From assembly GCF_000380085.1 (NCBI RefSeq), contig NZ_KB904550.1:86562-150561 (forward strand): DNA of 64,000 bases. Direction: 5' to 3'. The translations under genes and the position numbers were made by a program. How positions within the stretch are numbered: the stretch's first letter is position 1; every line of letters begins with the position of its first letter. Below the pieces are notes generated by a model. The model was not told the DNA's origin and searched no databases. It saw only the letters and a program-made list of their open reading frames with translations. Positions 16,686-28,080 of this stretch are shown here, one piece after another. Source of the DNA: Streptococcus merionis DSM 19192. Lineage in GTDB: Bacteria > Bacillota > Bacilli > Lactobacillales > Streptococcaceae.

Positions 16686-17916
16686 AAAAGACCTCCAAGC
16701 GCCAGAGATTACTAGGCATGATAACTCCAGATAAATGCTCCCCATCCTCAGTGACCTTACGGTCAAAAATCAGGGCATACCGAGACAAGTCATGGGTGAG
16801 ATAGGATTTAGCAAAGGGAATAGTCACGTTAAAAGGCTCTGCCAATTCTCCAACCTTAGTCACAATGGCATTCTGCAAGATTTCCTTGACATTTGATGAC
16901 TTAGCCGATAGGAAAACATAAGGTGACAAAGTCGGTAGGAAATGTTCTGCCATGTCAGCCTTGTTATAAATGGTCAAACGTGGAATATCTAGCATCTCCA
17001 AGTCTTTTAAAATACTGAGAACCACTTCTTCTTGAGCCGCATGTTCAGCGTCTGACGCATCAATGACGTGAAGCAAGAGATCCACATGACGGCTCTCTTC
17101 CAAGGTTGATTTAAAACTGGATACCAGCTCTGTCGGTAAATCCTGAATAAAACCGACCGTATCGGTTAACGTCACCTGAAAATGATCTTGAAGCTTGATT
17201 TGCTTAGTCGTTGCATCTAAAGTCGCAAAAAGTTCATCTGCTTCATACTGGTCTTTCTGGCTTAATACATTCATAATAGTAGACTTGCCAGCATTGGTAT
17301 AGCCGATTAGGCCTATCTTGAAAACGCCTGATTCAACCCGTTTTTCACGCACTATGGACCGCGTCTTCTCAACTAGTTTCAGTTGGCGCTCGATGTCATG
17401 TATCTGATTTCGAATGGAGCGGCGATTGAGCTCAAGCTGGCTTTCGCCAGGTCCACGACTTCCGATACCACCTGCCTGACGGCTAAGCATAACCCCTTGA
17501 CCCACAAGCCTTGGCAGCATGTATTTAAGCTGAGCCAAATGGACCTGAAGTTTCCCCTCATGGCTACGCGCCCGCATGGCAAAGATATCTAAAATCAGTT
17601 GCATACGGTCAATCACCTTAACGCCAAGAATGCCTTCCAGATTGCTGTTTTGCCTTGGAGTTAGGCGATTATTGACGATGACCGTGTCAATCTCGTCAGC
17701 CTCCACCAGCTGGGCAATTTCGTCTAGCTTGCCTGATCCGATAAAGGTCTTACTATCGTAACGATCCCGCTTTTGCACATAGGATCCACAAACCTCAGCC
17801 CCTGCAGTCTTGGCTAGATTCTCCAACTCCTGCATGGACATCTCAAAATGATGACTATCTGGCAGAGCCACCCCTACCAGAACGACTCGTTCTGTTTTTA
17901 CTGCTGTTTCAATCAT
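16678..17916 (-). CDS. hflX: Ribosome-associated GTPase HflX
   Basis: 412 residues from ATG 17916, matching the family length; codons upstream to 17946 lack a start signal. The N-terminal HflX domain (residues about 10-185) carries the glycine-rich segment GIGSRGPGESQLE. The G domain has G1 GYTNAGKST, G2 DATTKQI, G3 DTVGFIQDLP and G4 NKAD. HflX binds the 50S subunit and splits or rescues stalled ribosomes under stress. Second gene after miaA in the same transcript. Confidence 0.93.
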   Translation of the reverse strand: MIETAVKTERVVLVGVALPDSHHFEMSMQELENLAKTAGAEVCGSYVQKRDRYDSKTFIGSGKLDEIAQLVEADEIDTVIVNNRLTPRQNSNLEGILGVKVIDRMQLILDIFAMRARSHEGKLQVHLAQLKYMLPRLVGQGVMLSRQAGGIGSRGPGESQLELNRRSIRNQIHDIERQLKLVEKTRSIVREKRVESGVFKIGLIGYTNAGKSTIMNVLSQKDQYEADELFATLDATTKQIKLQDHFQVTLTDTVGFIQDLPTELVSSFKSTLEESRHVDLLLHVIDASDAEHAAQEEVVLSILKDLEMLDIPRLTIYNKADMAEHFLPTLSPYVFLSAKSSNVKEILQNAIVTKVGELAEPFNVTIPFAKSYLTHDLSRYALIFDRKVTEDGEHLSGVIMPSNLWRLEVFYD

Positions 17917-18088
17917 ATTATTCTTTCTAGAGGTGGGACAACCCATGATGTCAATCTCTTCACCTCACAAATGATCCCTATTTTCATCTATATTCACAAG
18001 TTAAGGAACGAACACTTACTATGTTTAAAAAATGAACACTGAGCCTTGAATGACCGTGGTCAGCTGTGAATCAGGCTCTTCGTCAATA

Positions 18089-18158
18089 CTCTTCAAAAAT
18101 CAAATTCAAACGTCGTCAGCGTTGCCTTGGGAGTGAGAAAGAACTCGAGCAATCAAAA
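18089..18158. repeat. BOX-like repeat fragment plus GAGTGGGAAAGAACTCGAGC-type end, supplying the miaA stop
   Basis: 18093-18134 (ATACTCTTCAAAAATC ... GTCGTCAGCGTTGCCTTG) resembles the pneumococcal boxC module as I remember it. 18129-18158 is a copy of the dispersed end sequence also at 12513-12543 and 29826-29855. On the minus strand, this copy begins TTTTGATTGCTCGAG; its TGA is the miaA stop codon. Confidence 0.6.
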
Positions 18159-19046
18159 ATAAGAAAGTTCCAAAAACTCTCGCACAGCCTGAACAATTTC
18201 CTCCTTGTAATCAGGCTCCGACACCTGATAAAAAGAGACCTCCATACGATTACGAAACCAAGTCAGCTGTCGCTTAGCAAAGCGGCGACTATTCTGCTTG
18301 ACTTGCTCTAAACAGGTTGTCAGATCCATTTCCCCTGAAAAATAAGGGAACAGTTCCTTGTAACCAATTCCGCGTGTCGCTTGGCAATCTGGATAATTGT
18401 CATAAAGCCACTTGGCCTCTTCTACAAGACCCTGTTCTACCATACGATCCACGCGCTGATTAATCCGCTCATAAAGTCTCTCGCGCGCATCGCTAAGACC
18501 AATTAAAAGATAATCATAAGGCTTCTCACTATTGGTCAAATCCTGACCAAACTTAGCCAATTCCAAAGCTCGAATAGCTCTGCGACGAGTGAATTGTTCC
18601 AGTCTGATATTGGCTTTTTCAAGGCATTGTCCCAGCTCCTCATCAGAATAGGTTTCCAAAACAGCTCGATAGGCCAAAACCTGCTCCTGATCTAGATTGC
18701 CACCTAAATGATAGCCTTCCAAGAGGCTTTGCAGATAAAGTCCTGTCCCACCAACAATGATCGGAATCTTACCGCGGCTAAAGATGTCTTCAATGGCAGC
18801 CTTAGCTTCCACCACAAAATCGTAGACCGAATAAGGCTCAGTCACCCCGCGAACATCAATCAGATGATGCGGAGCTGCTTTTTGCTCTTCTGGACTAGCC
18901 TTGGCTGTCCCAATATCCAACTTTTGGTAAACCTGCTGACTGTCCCCAGAGACGATTTCGCCATCAAAGAGCTGAGCCAGTTCAATCCCCAAAGCTGTTT
19001 TACCGACAGCCGTCGGTCCTAAGACCGTTATTACTTTTTTTTTCAT
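18153..19046 (-). CDS. miaA: tRNA dimethylallyltransferase
   Basis: 297 residues, normal size. P-loop LGPTAVGKT at 8-16, then [17 protein letters not shown] (DSxQxY motif), [13 protein letters not shown], and C-terminal [12 protein letters not shown] with KRQLTWFRN. It transfers a dimethylallyl group to A37 of tRNAs reading UNN codons. First gene of an operon running through hflX, rnz, the SDR and the HdeD-like protein. Its stop TGA lies in a dispersed repeat, so the last few residues (about SYF) may have been altered by repeat insertion. Confidence 0.95.
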   Translation of the reverse strand: MKKKVITVLGPTAVGKTALGIELAQLFDGEIVSGDSQQVYQKLDIGTAKASPEEQKAAPHHLIDVRGVTEPYSVYDFVVEAKAAIEDIFSRGKIPIIVGGTGLYLQSLLEGYHLGGNLDQEQVLAYRAVLETYSDEELGQCLEKANIRLEQFTRRRAIRALELAKFGQDLTNSEKPYDYLLIGLSDARERLYERINQRVDRMVEQGLVEEAKWLYDNYPDCQATRGIGYKELFPYFSGEMDLTTCLEQVKQNSRRFAKRQLTWFRNRMEVSFYQVSEPDYKEEIVQAVREFLELSYF

Positions 19047-19085
19047 CTTTTTCCTTGAAAATTCCTGAGTTTTTCGCTATTATTT

Positions 19086-19114
19086 ATTATAACACAAGAT
19101 GAGGGACAAACAAA
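19086..19114 (-). promoter_or_regulatory. Probable promoter of the miaA operon
   Basis: Perfect TATAAT (19091-19086, minus strand) about 40 nt before the miaA ATG. The -35 region is weak (TTTGTT at 17-nt spacing). Confidence 0.45.
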
Positions 19115-19174
19115 AAGTCAGTCACCAGTAAGCTCTGGCCTCTGAGATTTCTCATCAAAGAAAAGGAGACTATT

Positions 19175-19348
19175 ATGGCTAAAAATAATTTTGTTAAAGG
19201 AATTGCTGCAGGTGTTGCAGGAACAATCGCTGCTTTAGCAGGTGCAGTTTACACTTTCAATAAGAAAGTCATCCAACCCGAAGAAGAAAAAGAAGCTTTT
19301 GTTGAAGAAAATCGTAAAAAAGCTGCGCGTCGTCGCGTTTCCCGTTAA
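19175..19348 (+). CDS. DUF3042-like small protein
   Basis: 57 residues, starting MAKNNFVKGIAAGVAGTIAA at ATG 19175 with AAAGGAGA upstream. One hydrophobic Gly/Ala-rich helix (residues 8-27) is followed by a highly charged tail (PEEEKEAF then RKKAARRRVSR). This matches the small membrane-anchored DUF3042 proteins of streptococci. Function unknown. Divergent from miaA, ending in its own terminator. Family assignment is from memory of its typical look. Confidence 0.8.
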   Translation: MAKNNFVKGIAAGVAGTIAALAGAVYTFNKKVIQPEEEKEAFVEENRKKAARRRVSR

Positions 19349-19357
19349 AATAAACAG

Positions 19358-19385
19358 AAAAAGAGCTCTTTCGAGGTCTTTTTTC
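19358..19385 (+). terminator. Terminator of the DUF3042 gene
   Basis: AAAGAGCTC (19360-19368), loop TTTC, GAGGTCTTT (19373-19381) followed by TTTTC; one mismatch. Confidence 0.8.
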
Positions 19386-19680
19386 TTATGCTTTCTTCTC
19401 ACAAATTGAAACAAGATTAGGGCAAAGTTGTCTCCAAATCAAAGTATTATCTAACATGCCTTTATGAAGCAAAGTTGTATCATTCTTGATTCAACCAGTT
19501 ACAGACGAATTGAACACAGTCTGCGAGCTATGTGAAAAAGAGAGGGCGGAGTTTCTCCACGATTTATTATTTCCAAGGACGAAACCATCATGGTTGTCTC
19601 CCCCAGCCTTTCTACAAGCCACTGCGAATTATTTTCTCACGAATCAAAAATAGGAAATTGAGCTCTTTACCCAAGCTCTT
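19386..19680. other. Intergenic, no gene seen
   Basis: About 295 bp between the DUF3042 terminator and the dagK stop. No ORF with start signals, no repeat shared with elsewhere in the window, no clear terminator. Confidence 0.5.
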
Positions 19681-20703
19681 TTAAAAATCCAATTCTTCTG
19701 CTTCATGGGCAAATTTTTGGACATTTTCTTCAATTTCTAACTCAAACGGATCTAGACTGTAAGCCGCATCCGAAATCTCATCGGTATTACAGAAAAATTC
19801 GATGTGATTTTTGAGATTACGAAGCTCAATGGGAGCATCACCACCGTATTCACCATCCAAATTTATCATCATGGGGCGTTTCCCTAACGGCTTTTGTTGT
19901 TCAATCTTAATGTAACTGGTCTTAAGATACTCAACCTGACGGTGCTCAATATGTTTACCGCCCTGTAAAACCAAACGAATCAGGTGCAAAATCTCAAAAA
20001 GATTACTCGTCTTGACCATAATAAGGGTGAAATTCCCATCATCCAGCATAGCATCCGGTGCGATTTTTTCAAAACCACCAATCGAATTAGTTAGAGCCGC
20101 AAAAATCATGGAAACCTTGCCTTCAAAAACACCATTGTCATGCGTCACTTTGACTGGAGTCAGCTGAATTTGAGGCAAGAGCTCAGCCCCCTTAGCCACA
20201 TAGGCCAGATAACCAAAAATTGTTTTGAGCTGACTAGGCACACTATAAGTCAGTTCGGTCAAGGTTCCAGCTGCTGCAATATTGATAAAATAATCTGCAT
20301 CTCTCGCTCGACCAATATCCATCTTGATGGTCTGGTTTTTGCCAATGATCCGAGCAGCTGCCACAGGATTTGCTCGAGGAACTTTCAAAGCTCTAGCATA
20401 GTCATTGGTTGTTCCTGTCGGAATAATAGCCATTTTAGGCCGACTTTGAAGCGGCGCAATCCCGTTGACCACCTCATTTATCGTTCCGTCACCTCCAGCT
20501 GCAATGACCAAGTCAAAACCAGCAAGACCAGCACGTGTTGCCTCTTTTTTAGCGGATTCAGGCTCGGCCGTTGTCTGAAAAGCGGATGTTTCATAACCAA
20601 AACCTTCCAAAACATCTAGGACTTCTGCCACATTTTTTTTCATAATTTCTTGACCCGAGGTTGGATTATAAATCAACCGAGCCCTAAGTTGTTTTTCTTG
20701 CAT
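19681..20703 (-). CDS. dagK: Diacylglycerol kinase (DagK/DgkB family lipid kinase)
   Basis: 340 residues. N-terminal RARLIYNPTSGQEIMKK is typical of the family, and the catalytic nucleotide motif AAGGDGTINEVVNGI lies near residue 70. ATTNDYARAL-type GTTNDYARALK follows at about 97. These soluble kinases phosphorylate diacylglycerol released in lipoteichoic acid synthesis back to phosphatidic acid. Its start lies 9 bp after the ligA stop, so the two genes form an operon. Family-level certainty is high. Confidence 0.9.
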   Translation of the reverse strand: MQEKQLRARLIYNPTSGQEIMKKNVAEVLDVLEGFGYETSAFQTTAEPESAKKEATRAGLAGFDLVIAAGGDGTINEVVNGIAPLQSRPKMAIIPTGTTNDYARALKVPRANPVAAARIIGKNQTIKMDIGRARDADYFINIAAAGTLTELTYSVPSQLKTIFGYLAYVAKGAELLPQIQLTPVKVTHDNGVFEGKVSMIFAALTNSIGGFEKIAPDAMLDDGNFTLIMVKTSNLFEILHLIRLVLQGGKHIEHRQVEYLKTSYIKIEQQKPLGKRPMMINLDGEYGGDAPIELRNLKNHIEFFCNTDEISDAAYSLDPFELEIEENVQKFAHEAEELDF

Positions 20704-20712
20704 AATCTTTTT

Positions 20713-22962
<2,250 letters not shown>

Positions 22963-23889
22963 TTATTTCACCATATCAGGGTCAAATTCGTAAAAACCAG
23001 TATCAAGACCACGACCAGTTGGATGGAGTTGGCGAATTTGCTCATCCAAGACAAAAGCTTGATCCTGCGTAAACGTACCTGCCTCAATAGCAGCTCTAGC
23101 TTGGACAAAAAGTCGCGTAATCTCCACAAAATTTTCCCCAGGACAATAGATACCATCCAGCTTCCAATGGTCAAAACCACATTCTACAAGCTCTAACAAC
23201 TTGGTCATCATATCAATGTCATTATCGGTAAAGATATGCGTTCCGTGATTGTCCTCATAAATCGAATAATGAGTCTCAGGTTTATTCGGTTCTGATAAAA
23301 ATAGGCCACGCTCCTTATCCTTCTTATCCTCTATCTGGGTAAAATTATAATAATTTTGCAAAAGAGGGCGCTTAGAATGATGGATAACAGAAGCACCATA
23401 AACTAAAATCTCTGCTGGAATTTCAACATTCTCTGCTATTTTAAAAAGCTCTGCAGACGGGATTTCACGCGCTAAAACAGCTTCTGTCGCACCATGTTGC
23501 CCCCAAAAATTAAGCTGCCGACTGCTAGTCGCCATAACCGATGTGTCATAGATTGCCTTAAAGGGATAACCATCACGCTTGAGCACATAGAAAACACCCG
23601 TATCGCCAACCGTGATATAATCAGTACCGATTTCTCGCAAAAAATCCAGATAAGGTTTGATCTGATCCATCATATCCTGATGCATGAGGGCATTAACTGC
23701 TACAGTAAGGCTTTTACCTGCATGATGCGCTAACTGTGCAACTTGCTTTAATTCATCATAAGAAAAAGGCTTGGGCAACCTTAAGCCAAACTGACTCTCA
23801 CCAACATAGATGCGGTCTACTCCTAAATCAAGCAGAGCCTTTGCTTGTTCAATACTTTCAGCTGTTGCTGTAATCGTAATCTTTTCCAT
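22963..23889 (-). CDS. Peptidase U32 family protein (YrrN/TrhP1-like)
   Basis: 308 residues from ATG 23889; an in-frame TTG eight codons upstream lacks a ribosome site. Starts MEKITITATAESIEQAKALL, then VDRIYVGESQFGLRLP and the C-terminal segment DGIYCPGENFVEITRLF. This is the short U32 type. In Bacillus and E. coli, relatives (YrrN/YrrO, TrhP) are linked to tRNA U34 hydroxylation rather than proteolysis; that role here is inferred by family. The usual longer partner is not adjacent. Confidence 0.85.
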   Translation of the reverse strand: MEKITITATAESIEQAKALLDLGVDRIYVGESQFGLRLPKPFSYDELKQVAQLAHHAGKSLTVAVNALMHQDMMDQIKPYLDFLREIGTDYITVGDTGVFYVLKRDGYPFKAIYDTSVMATSSRQLNFWGQHGATEAVLAREIPSAELFKIAENVEIPAEILVYGASVIHHSKRPLLQNYYNFTQIEDKKDKERGLFLSEPNKPETHYSIYEDNHGTHIFTDNDIDMMTKLLELVECGFDHWKLDGIYCPGENFVEITRLFVQARAAIEAGTFTQDQAFVLDEQIRQLHPTGRGLDTGFYEFDPDMVK

Positions 23890-23957
23890 AAAATAATTAT
23901 AGCGATTTTTCAAAGAAAATACCAGTTTTTCCTGAAAAATTCATTCTTTACATTTTG

Positions 23958-23971
23958 TTACAAAAATGTAA
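23958..23971. promoter_or_regulatory. Operator-like dyad ahead of the DUF3270 gene
   Basis: TTACAAAAATGTAA is a dyad (TTACA-N4-TGTAA). It is itself preceded by TTACATTTTG, which can also pair with it. It lies about 55 bp before the DUF3270 ATG, near a TACTAT -10-like box. No regulator is identified. Confidence 0.35.
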
Positions 23972-24024
23972 TATAAATTTAACGATTTTATGATACTATA
24001 GTAGTTGAATCCAAGGAGAGAGAT

Positions 24025-24318
24025 ATGGCACTAAGAGATTATAAATTTGATGATGATAAGGTCGTTCAACTGCGCCCTAAAGCCAGTTACGACGCCTACC
24101 AAGAACCTGAAGAAGAACAGCAATCTGTCGAAGATATTCTATTTTTTGCAAACATTGCAATCTTTGCAATAGCAAGTGTTTTAAGTATTTTCATTTTTTC
24201 AGCATTAAGGGTAAATACACTGCTATCATTCTTACTTGGTATTGGTTGCGGTGTCCTTGCTTTACAAACTTGCCGTTTCGTTTTAAAAAAATATCAGCAT
24301 AAAACAAAATCAGATTGA
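24025..24318 (+). CDS. DUF3270-like small membrane protein
   Basis: 97 residues; GGAGAGAG precedes the ATG. The N-terminal 45 residues are charged and Gln/Glu rich (KVVQLRPKASYDAYQEPEEE). Two membrane helices follow (IAIFAIASVLSIFIFSALR and LLSFLLGIGCGVLALQ), then a basic tail. The layout matches streptococcal DUF3270 proteins. Function unknown. Monocistronic; the stop codon lies inside its terminator stem. Confidence 0.7.
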   Translation: MALRDYKFDDDKVVQLRPKASYDAYQEPEEEQQSVEDILFFANIAIFAIASVLSIFIFSALRVNTLLSFLLGIGCGVLALQTCRFVLKKYQHKTKSD

Positions 24319-24345
24319 CAATATCATATCAATCTGATTTCTTTC
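24307..24345 (+). terminator. Terminator of the DUF3270 gene, overlapping its stop
   Basis: AAATCAGATTGA (24307-24318) pairs perfectly with TCAATCTGATTT (24329-24340), then CTTTCTG. The 5' arm includes the last codons and TGA stop. Confidence 0.85.
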
Positions 24346-24497
24346 TGTTCAGCGTAGATTAGTCGAAAGCTTAGTTTTAAGAACCCTTATTTCCAAATAG
24401 ATTCGATTGAAGCAAGAATGAAATAACTTCATTTCAGAAAGCATTTTCCTCTTGAGAAATCGTGTCCTAGTCATCATTCATTTCAGTAGAACAAACT

Positions 24498-24545
24498 AAA
24501 CCTGCATGTTCCTTATCAAAGCAAAGGATCGTGCAGGTTTTTTAT
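24498..24545 (+). terminator. Second terminator-like hairpin
   Basis: AAACCTGCA (24498-24506) and TGCAGGTTT (24532-24540) pair across a 25-nt loop, with TTTTTTATT after the plus-strand arm. It lies tail-to-tail between the DUF3270 and YtxH genes and may serve both. Confidence 0.6.
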
Positions 24546-24575
24546 TGTAACTTAGAATGATGTCTAACTCAAAAA

Positions 24576-25112
24576 TTAGACAAGATCATCTGACTTCTCG
24601 ATTTCTTCTAACACTTCTGACTCAGACGCCACAACATCATCAGCCAAAAGATCCGTTTCATTTAAATCAATGGTAATTTCTTCAGAAATCGATTCACCGC
24701 TGTAATCATCTACAAGGTCATCTTCTGCACCACTAGCAGTATCTGTGAAGTCCGCTTTGGCCTTTGATACTTGATCCTTCAAGTTTGCAAAAAAGTCTTC
24801 TTGAGTGACACGATCCTTTAACTCAGTAGCCTTATCCTTAACAGTCATCACAATGTCATCAGCTGTCAACTCACCTGTTTCAAACTTATGACGAACATCA
24901 TTATAGGTTTCAAAGGCTTGGTTTTTCAAATCGGTTGCTTTGTCTACCCATTCTGTATGTTTAGACTCAGGATCGTCCTGATAATCTTTCATAAAATGAA
25001 GCACTTTTTCCTTAACAACTTTTCCTGACTTACTTGCCAAGAATACTGCCGCTGCAGCACCACCTGCTGCACCTAATAAAATAGTTGTGAAAAATTTATT
25101 GGACTTTGACAT
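24576..25112 (-). CDS. YtxH-domain protein
   Basis: 178 residues from ATG 25112 with AAAGGAGGG upstream; a longer frame to 25193 begins inside a repeat. N-terminal FFTTILLGAAGGAAAAVFLA helix is followed by KSGKVVKEKV, the YtxH signature. The rest is a long acidic amphipathic tail rich in Asp/Glu/Lys. Small membrane-anchored protein of unknown, perhaps stress-related, role. Downstream of the DUF948 gene, as commonly seen with YtxG/YtxH pairs. A repeat ends right before its ribosome site. Confidence 0.8.
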   Translation of the reverse strand: MSKSNKFFTTILLGAAGGAAAAVFLASKSGKVVKEKVLHFMKDYQDDPESKHTEWVDKATDLKNQAFETYNDVRHKFETGELTADDIVMTVKDKATELKDRVTQEDFFANLKDQVSKAKADFTDTASGAEDDLVDDYSGESISEEITIDLNETDLLADDVVASESEVLEEIEKSDDLV

Positions 25113-25129
25113 AAAAATCCCTCCTTTAT

Positions 25130-25315
25130 TAAGATACAAAGGGCGTGTGAAAAGCGACTGAAAAATAGGAAATCTGACGAAGAGTGTCCTCACTCTAGGA
25201 AGATTTATCTTTTTTCCGAGCTTTTAGCCCGTGTTCAATTATTTAAGATATGAGGCCGTGAAAAAATCCGATGAAAAATGAAAAAATTTTATCTAGGATT
25301 TTAGCGCAAGTTCCG
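25130..25315 (-). repeat. Two modular intergenic repeats between DUF948 and ytxH genes
   Basis: 25130-25240 starts TAAGATACAAAGGGCG and ends TTAGCCCGTGTTCAATT. It includes a hairpin (AAATCTGACGAAGAGTG ... CACTCTAGGAAGATTT). 25244-25315 is a shorter diverged unit (TAAGATATGAGGCCG ...). On the minus strand the first unit ends GTATCTTAA directly before the ytxH ribosome site; the second begins just after the DUF948 stop. Same family as copies at 42, 44, 46, 53, 58, 59 and 63.9 kb. Confidence 0.8.
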
Positions 25316-25699
25316 TTATTTTTTTAAAATCTTTGAAACAAGATTAACTGCTGAGAGCGCCTTACCGGTCTTAACTGTTGGACCAGCTGCTTTTCCTGCC
25401 TTAGATGTTAAGTTTCGAGCAGAATGATTCAAATCAGAAACAGACTCCGAAAGGTCCGAGACTGCTTGAAAAAGCGGATTAATAGTTACCATTTTACCAT
25501 TCACATCATCAACCAAAACGTTAGCTTTAGCTAAGATTTCGTTTGTTTGGTAAAGTGTGACATTAACATCACTGGTCAAGACTTTAAGCGTTGTCTGAGC
25601 CTCATCAACCACTTTTGATACCTTGTTTAAGAGAATAATTAAGAAAACTACCAACGCCACAAACGCAATTGCAATAATAATCAGTGCAATATCACCCAT
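25316..25699 (-). CDS. DUF948 (YtxG-like) membrane protein
   Basis: 127 residues from ATG 25699, with AGGAG 6 nt upstream; an earlier start overlaps lgt. One N-terminal membrane helix (IALIIIAIAFVALVVFLIIL) precedes a predicted coiled coil (KVSKVVDEAQTTLKVLTSDV). A basic C terminus ends KILKK. DUF948 proteins are small membrane proteins of unknown role, often beside YtxH. Its gene overlaps the lgt 3' region, so it belongs to the hprK-lgt operon. Confidence 0.82.
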   Translation of the reverse strand: MGDIALIIIAIAFVALVVFLIILLNKVSKVVDEAQTTLKVLTSDVNVTLYQTNEILAKANVLVDDVNGKMVTINPLFQAVSDLSESVSDLNHSARNLTSKAGKAAGPTVKTGKALSAVNLVSKILKK

Positions 25700-25719
25700 A
25701 AAAACTCCTATCCCAGCCC

Positions 25720-26490
25720 TCAATAAAGCGGCTGCTTTTTATTTTTTCGACAATAAGCAATGAGGCCTAACCCCAAAACGATAATAAACAAGGACACCCA
25801 TTGAGAGACACGAAGACTCCCAAGCATCAGGCTATCCGTCCTCATTCCTTCAATCACCAGACGACCAGCACCATACCAGATAAGGTAAAAAGCTGTCGGC
25901 TCGCCTCTTTTTAGCCAACCACGATGACGAATACTCATAATAATAACAAATCCCAAGAGATTCCACAGCGACTCATACAAAAAGGTCGGTTGCCGATAAC
26001 TACCATCAATGAACATTTGATTGCGAATAAAATTGGGCAAGTAAGGAAGACTATCTACTGCTCGCCCGTAGGCTTCTTGGTTAAAAAAGTTTCCCCATCG
26101 TCCAATAGACTGCGCAATCATAACCCCTGGTGCCGCAATATCTAGAAAATCAAGTGGGTGAATAAAGTGATACCTTGAAAAGAAATACAAGACTAGTGCA
26201 CCCGCTATCAAACCACCATAGATGGCAATCCCACCATTCCATATCGCGAAAATTTCTCCTAGATTATCCTTGTACTGATCCCAAGAAAAAATCACGTAGT
26301 AAATTCTGGCTCCAACGATAGCTACTGGAAATGCCCAGAGAATGAAGTCCACCACCTGATCAGGATCGATTTTCTTCCGTGGCGCTTCACGCATAGCTAG
26401 GTAAACAGCTAAAAGCAAGCCCGCTACGATACAAAGAGCGTACCAGCGGATTTGAAGCGCTCCAAATTCAATCGCTATTGGATCAATCAT
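25720..26490 (-). CDS. lgt: Prolipoprotein diacylglyceryl transferase
   Basis: 256 residues, seven membrane helices. Signature [14 protein letters not shown] (about 130-143), and the early segment [18 protein letters not shown]. Transfers diacylglycerol from phosphatidylglycerol to the lipobox Cys of prelipoproteins such as the UgpB- and NikA-like proteins in this window. ATG overlaps the hprK stop (ATGA), so it is coupled to hprK. Confidence 0.96.
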   Translation of the reverse strand: MIDPIAIEFGALQIRWYALCIVAGLLLAVYLAMREAPRKKIDPDQVVDFILWAFPVAIVGARIYYVIFSWDQYKDNLGEIFAIWNGGIAIYGGLIAGALVLYFFSRYHFIHPLDFLDIAAPGVMIAQSIGRWGNFFNQEAYGRAVDSLPYLPNFIRNQMFIDGSYRQPTFLYESLWNLLGFVIIMSIRHRGWLKRGEPTAFYLIWYGAGRLVIEGMRTDSLMLGSLRVSQWVSLFIIVLGLGLIAYCRKNKKQPLY

Positions 26491-27419
26491 TCTATCACCC
26501 CATTCTGGTTGATGAGATTGGTCAAGCGATCCTCAAATGTCTTCGTCGCGTCAAATCCCATTTCCCTTGAACGATGATTCATAGCTGCTGCTTCAATCAC
26601 AACTGAGATGTTCCGACCAGTCTTAACTGGAATTCGAATGCGTGGAATCCGCACATTCGCAATTTCAATCTCTTCATTGCCATTACCAAGGCGGTCGAAA
26701 ACCTTATCTTTTTCAAAGTTTTCAAGGTAAATGGCAAGCTGAACCTGAGAGGAATCCTTAACCGCAGAAGCACCGTACAAGCTCATAATATCAATGATAC
26801 CGACCCCACGAATCTCAAGGAGATGTCGAAGAATCTCAGCAGGCTCTCCCCAGAGGGTCACATCGTCCTTGGCATAGACATCAACACGGTCATCAGCAAC
26901 TAAGCGATGCCCACGCTTAACCAACTCCAAACCTGTCTCCGACTTACCAATACCAGAATCCCCTTGAATAAGAACGCCCATCCCATAAATATCCATGAGC
27001 ACACCGTGAACACTGGTTCGCTCAGCAAGTTTCGAATCGAGAAAGCTTGAAATCTCACCCGATAATCGACTTGTCGGAATCTTACTTTGTAAAATAGCAA
27101 TGCCTTCATTTTGAGCAGCCTCAAGCATCTCTTCAGGAATATCTAAATTACGTGACACAATAAAGGCTGGTGTCTCAGGTTTAATCATAGTACTAAAAAC
27201 CTGAAGGCGGTTATGGCCTGTCATCTTTGCCAGATAAGACCACTCTTTCATGCCGATAAGTTGAATCCGCTCAGGCGCATAATAATCAAAGTATCCCGTC
27301 ATTTCTAATCCTGGACGTGAGATATCTGAGGTAGTAATCTCTTTACTCAGCAGCTCATCTGTACCATAAACAACCTTTAAACGGACTTTTTCTACTAATT
27401 CTTTTACTGTAACCCCCAT
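26487..27419 (-). CDS. hprK: HPr kinase/phosphorylase
   Basis: 310 residues. The N-terminal DRTGG-like domain is followed by the P-loop [15 protein letters not shown] (about 155-169) and the family signature [19 protein letters not shown] (about 203-221). It phosphorylates Ser46 of HPr to drive CcpA-mediated carbon repression and removes that phosphate. First gene of hprK-lgt-DUF948-ytxH. It links to the cre-like sites noted upstream in this window. Confidence 0.97.
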   Translation of the reverse strand: MGVTVKELVEKVRLKVVYGTDELLSKEITTSDISRPGLEMTGYFDYYAPERIQLIGMKEWSYLAKMTGHNRLQVFSTMIKPETPAFIVSRNLDIPEEMLEAAQNEGIAILQSKIPTSRLSGEISSFLDSKLAERTSVHGVLMDIYGMGVLIQGDSGIGKSETGLELVKRGHRLVADDRVDVYAKDDVTLWGEPAEILRHLLEIRGVGIIDIMSLYGASAVKDSSQVQLAIYLENFEKDKVFDRLGNGNEEIEIANVRIPRIRIPVKTGRNISVVIEAAAMNHRSREMGFDATKTFEDRLTNLINQNGVIE

Positions 27420-27505
27420 AAATCCCCTTCCTATGTACTAATACCATTATAGCATTTAATTAATATTTTGACTTATGAGACCCACTTAAAATTTCTTTTT
27501 AGTTT

Positions 27506-27530
27506 GAAAAAAGGCCCTTACGGGCCTTCT
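27506..27530 (-). terminator. Terminator of the PspC gene
   Basis: AAGGCCC (27511-27517), loop TTAC, GGGCCTT (27522-27528). On the minus strand it is followed by TTTTTTC. It lies 18 bp after the PspC gene's stop. Confidence 0.88.
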
Positions 27531-27547
27531 TTTAGGGGAGGAGCAAC

Positions 27548-27823
27548 TTACCAGAACCAGTTTCCATCAGGCTTAATTTTTTCAGCTTCCTTAATCCGAC
27601 GAGGACCTTGACCGTACTGTTTACGATCCTGATCTTCTTTATAAGTCAAGAGCTGACTTGCCAGAACATAAATCAAAATCCCAATGACTGGATTAAATAT
27701 TGAAAAAATAAGGAAAAGGAGACGAAGATACTGGAGATTCCAACCAAACTTATGGGCGACTCCTGCAAGTACACCGGAAATCATTCTATTTTTTTGGAGC
27801 TTATAAAGTCTAACTTGCATCAT
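27548..27823 (-). CDS. PspC-domain small membrane protein
   Basis: About 91 residues from ATG 27823, with GAGG upstream (ATG 27820 also possible); residues further upstream lack a start signal. PspC signature YKLQKNRMISGVLAGVAHKFGW. Two hydrophobic segments (LRLLFLIFSIF and VIGILIYVLASQLL) and a charged tail ending DGNWFW follow. PspC-domain proteins act in envelope stress responses in some bacteria; role here unknown. Monocistronic with its own terminator. Confidence 0.85.
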   Translation of the reverse strand: MMQVRLYKLQKNRMISGVLAGVAHKFGWNLQYLRLLFLIFSIFNPVIGILIYVLASQLLTYKEDQDRKQYGQGPRRIKEAEKIKPDGNWFW

Positions 27824-27981
27824 TCCTGCCTCACTTTCCTTACTGGTTGACTTTATTATAAAACAAACAGTTCTCCTTTTAAATCCGTCCAAGGACTGAT
27901 TTGCAATTCAACTATCCCCAAAAATCCAGAAAAAGCCTTATAAATAAAGCTTTTTATACCTCAATTTAGGCTGCAAGTCAA

Positions 27982-28007
27982 AAAAATCAGTCCTAAGACC
28001 GATTTTT
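27982..28007. terminator. Bidirectional terminator between PspC and metK genes
   Basis: AAAAATCAGTC (27982-27992) and GACCGATTTTT (27997-28007) pair with one mismatch and have T/A runs on both sides. It lies about 75 bp beyond the metK stop. Confidence 0.75.
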
Positions 28008-28080
28008 TATGCTTGATTCATTAAGAATTCTAGGCTTCAGAATTAATTGAGTTGAAAGAATAGGGTATTCAAAGACCCTA

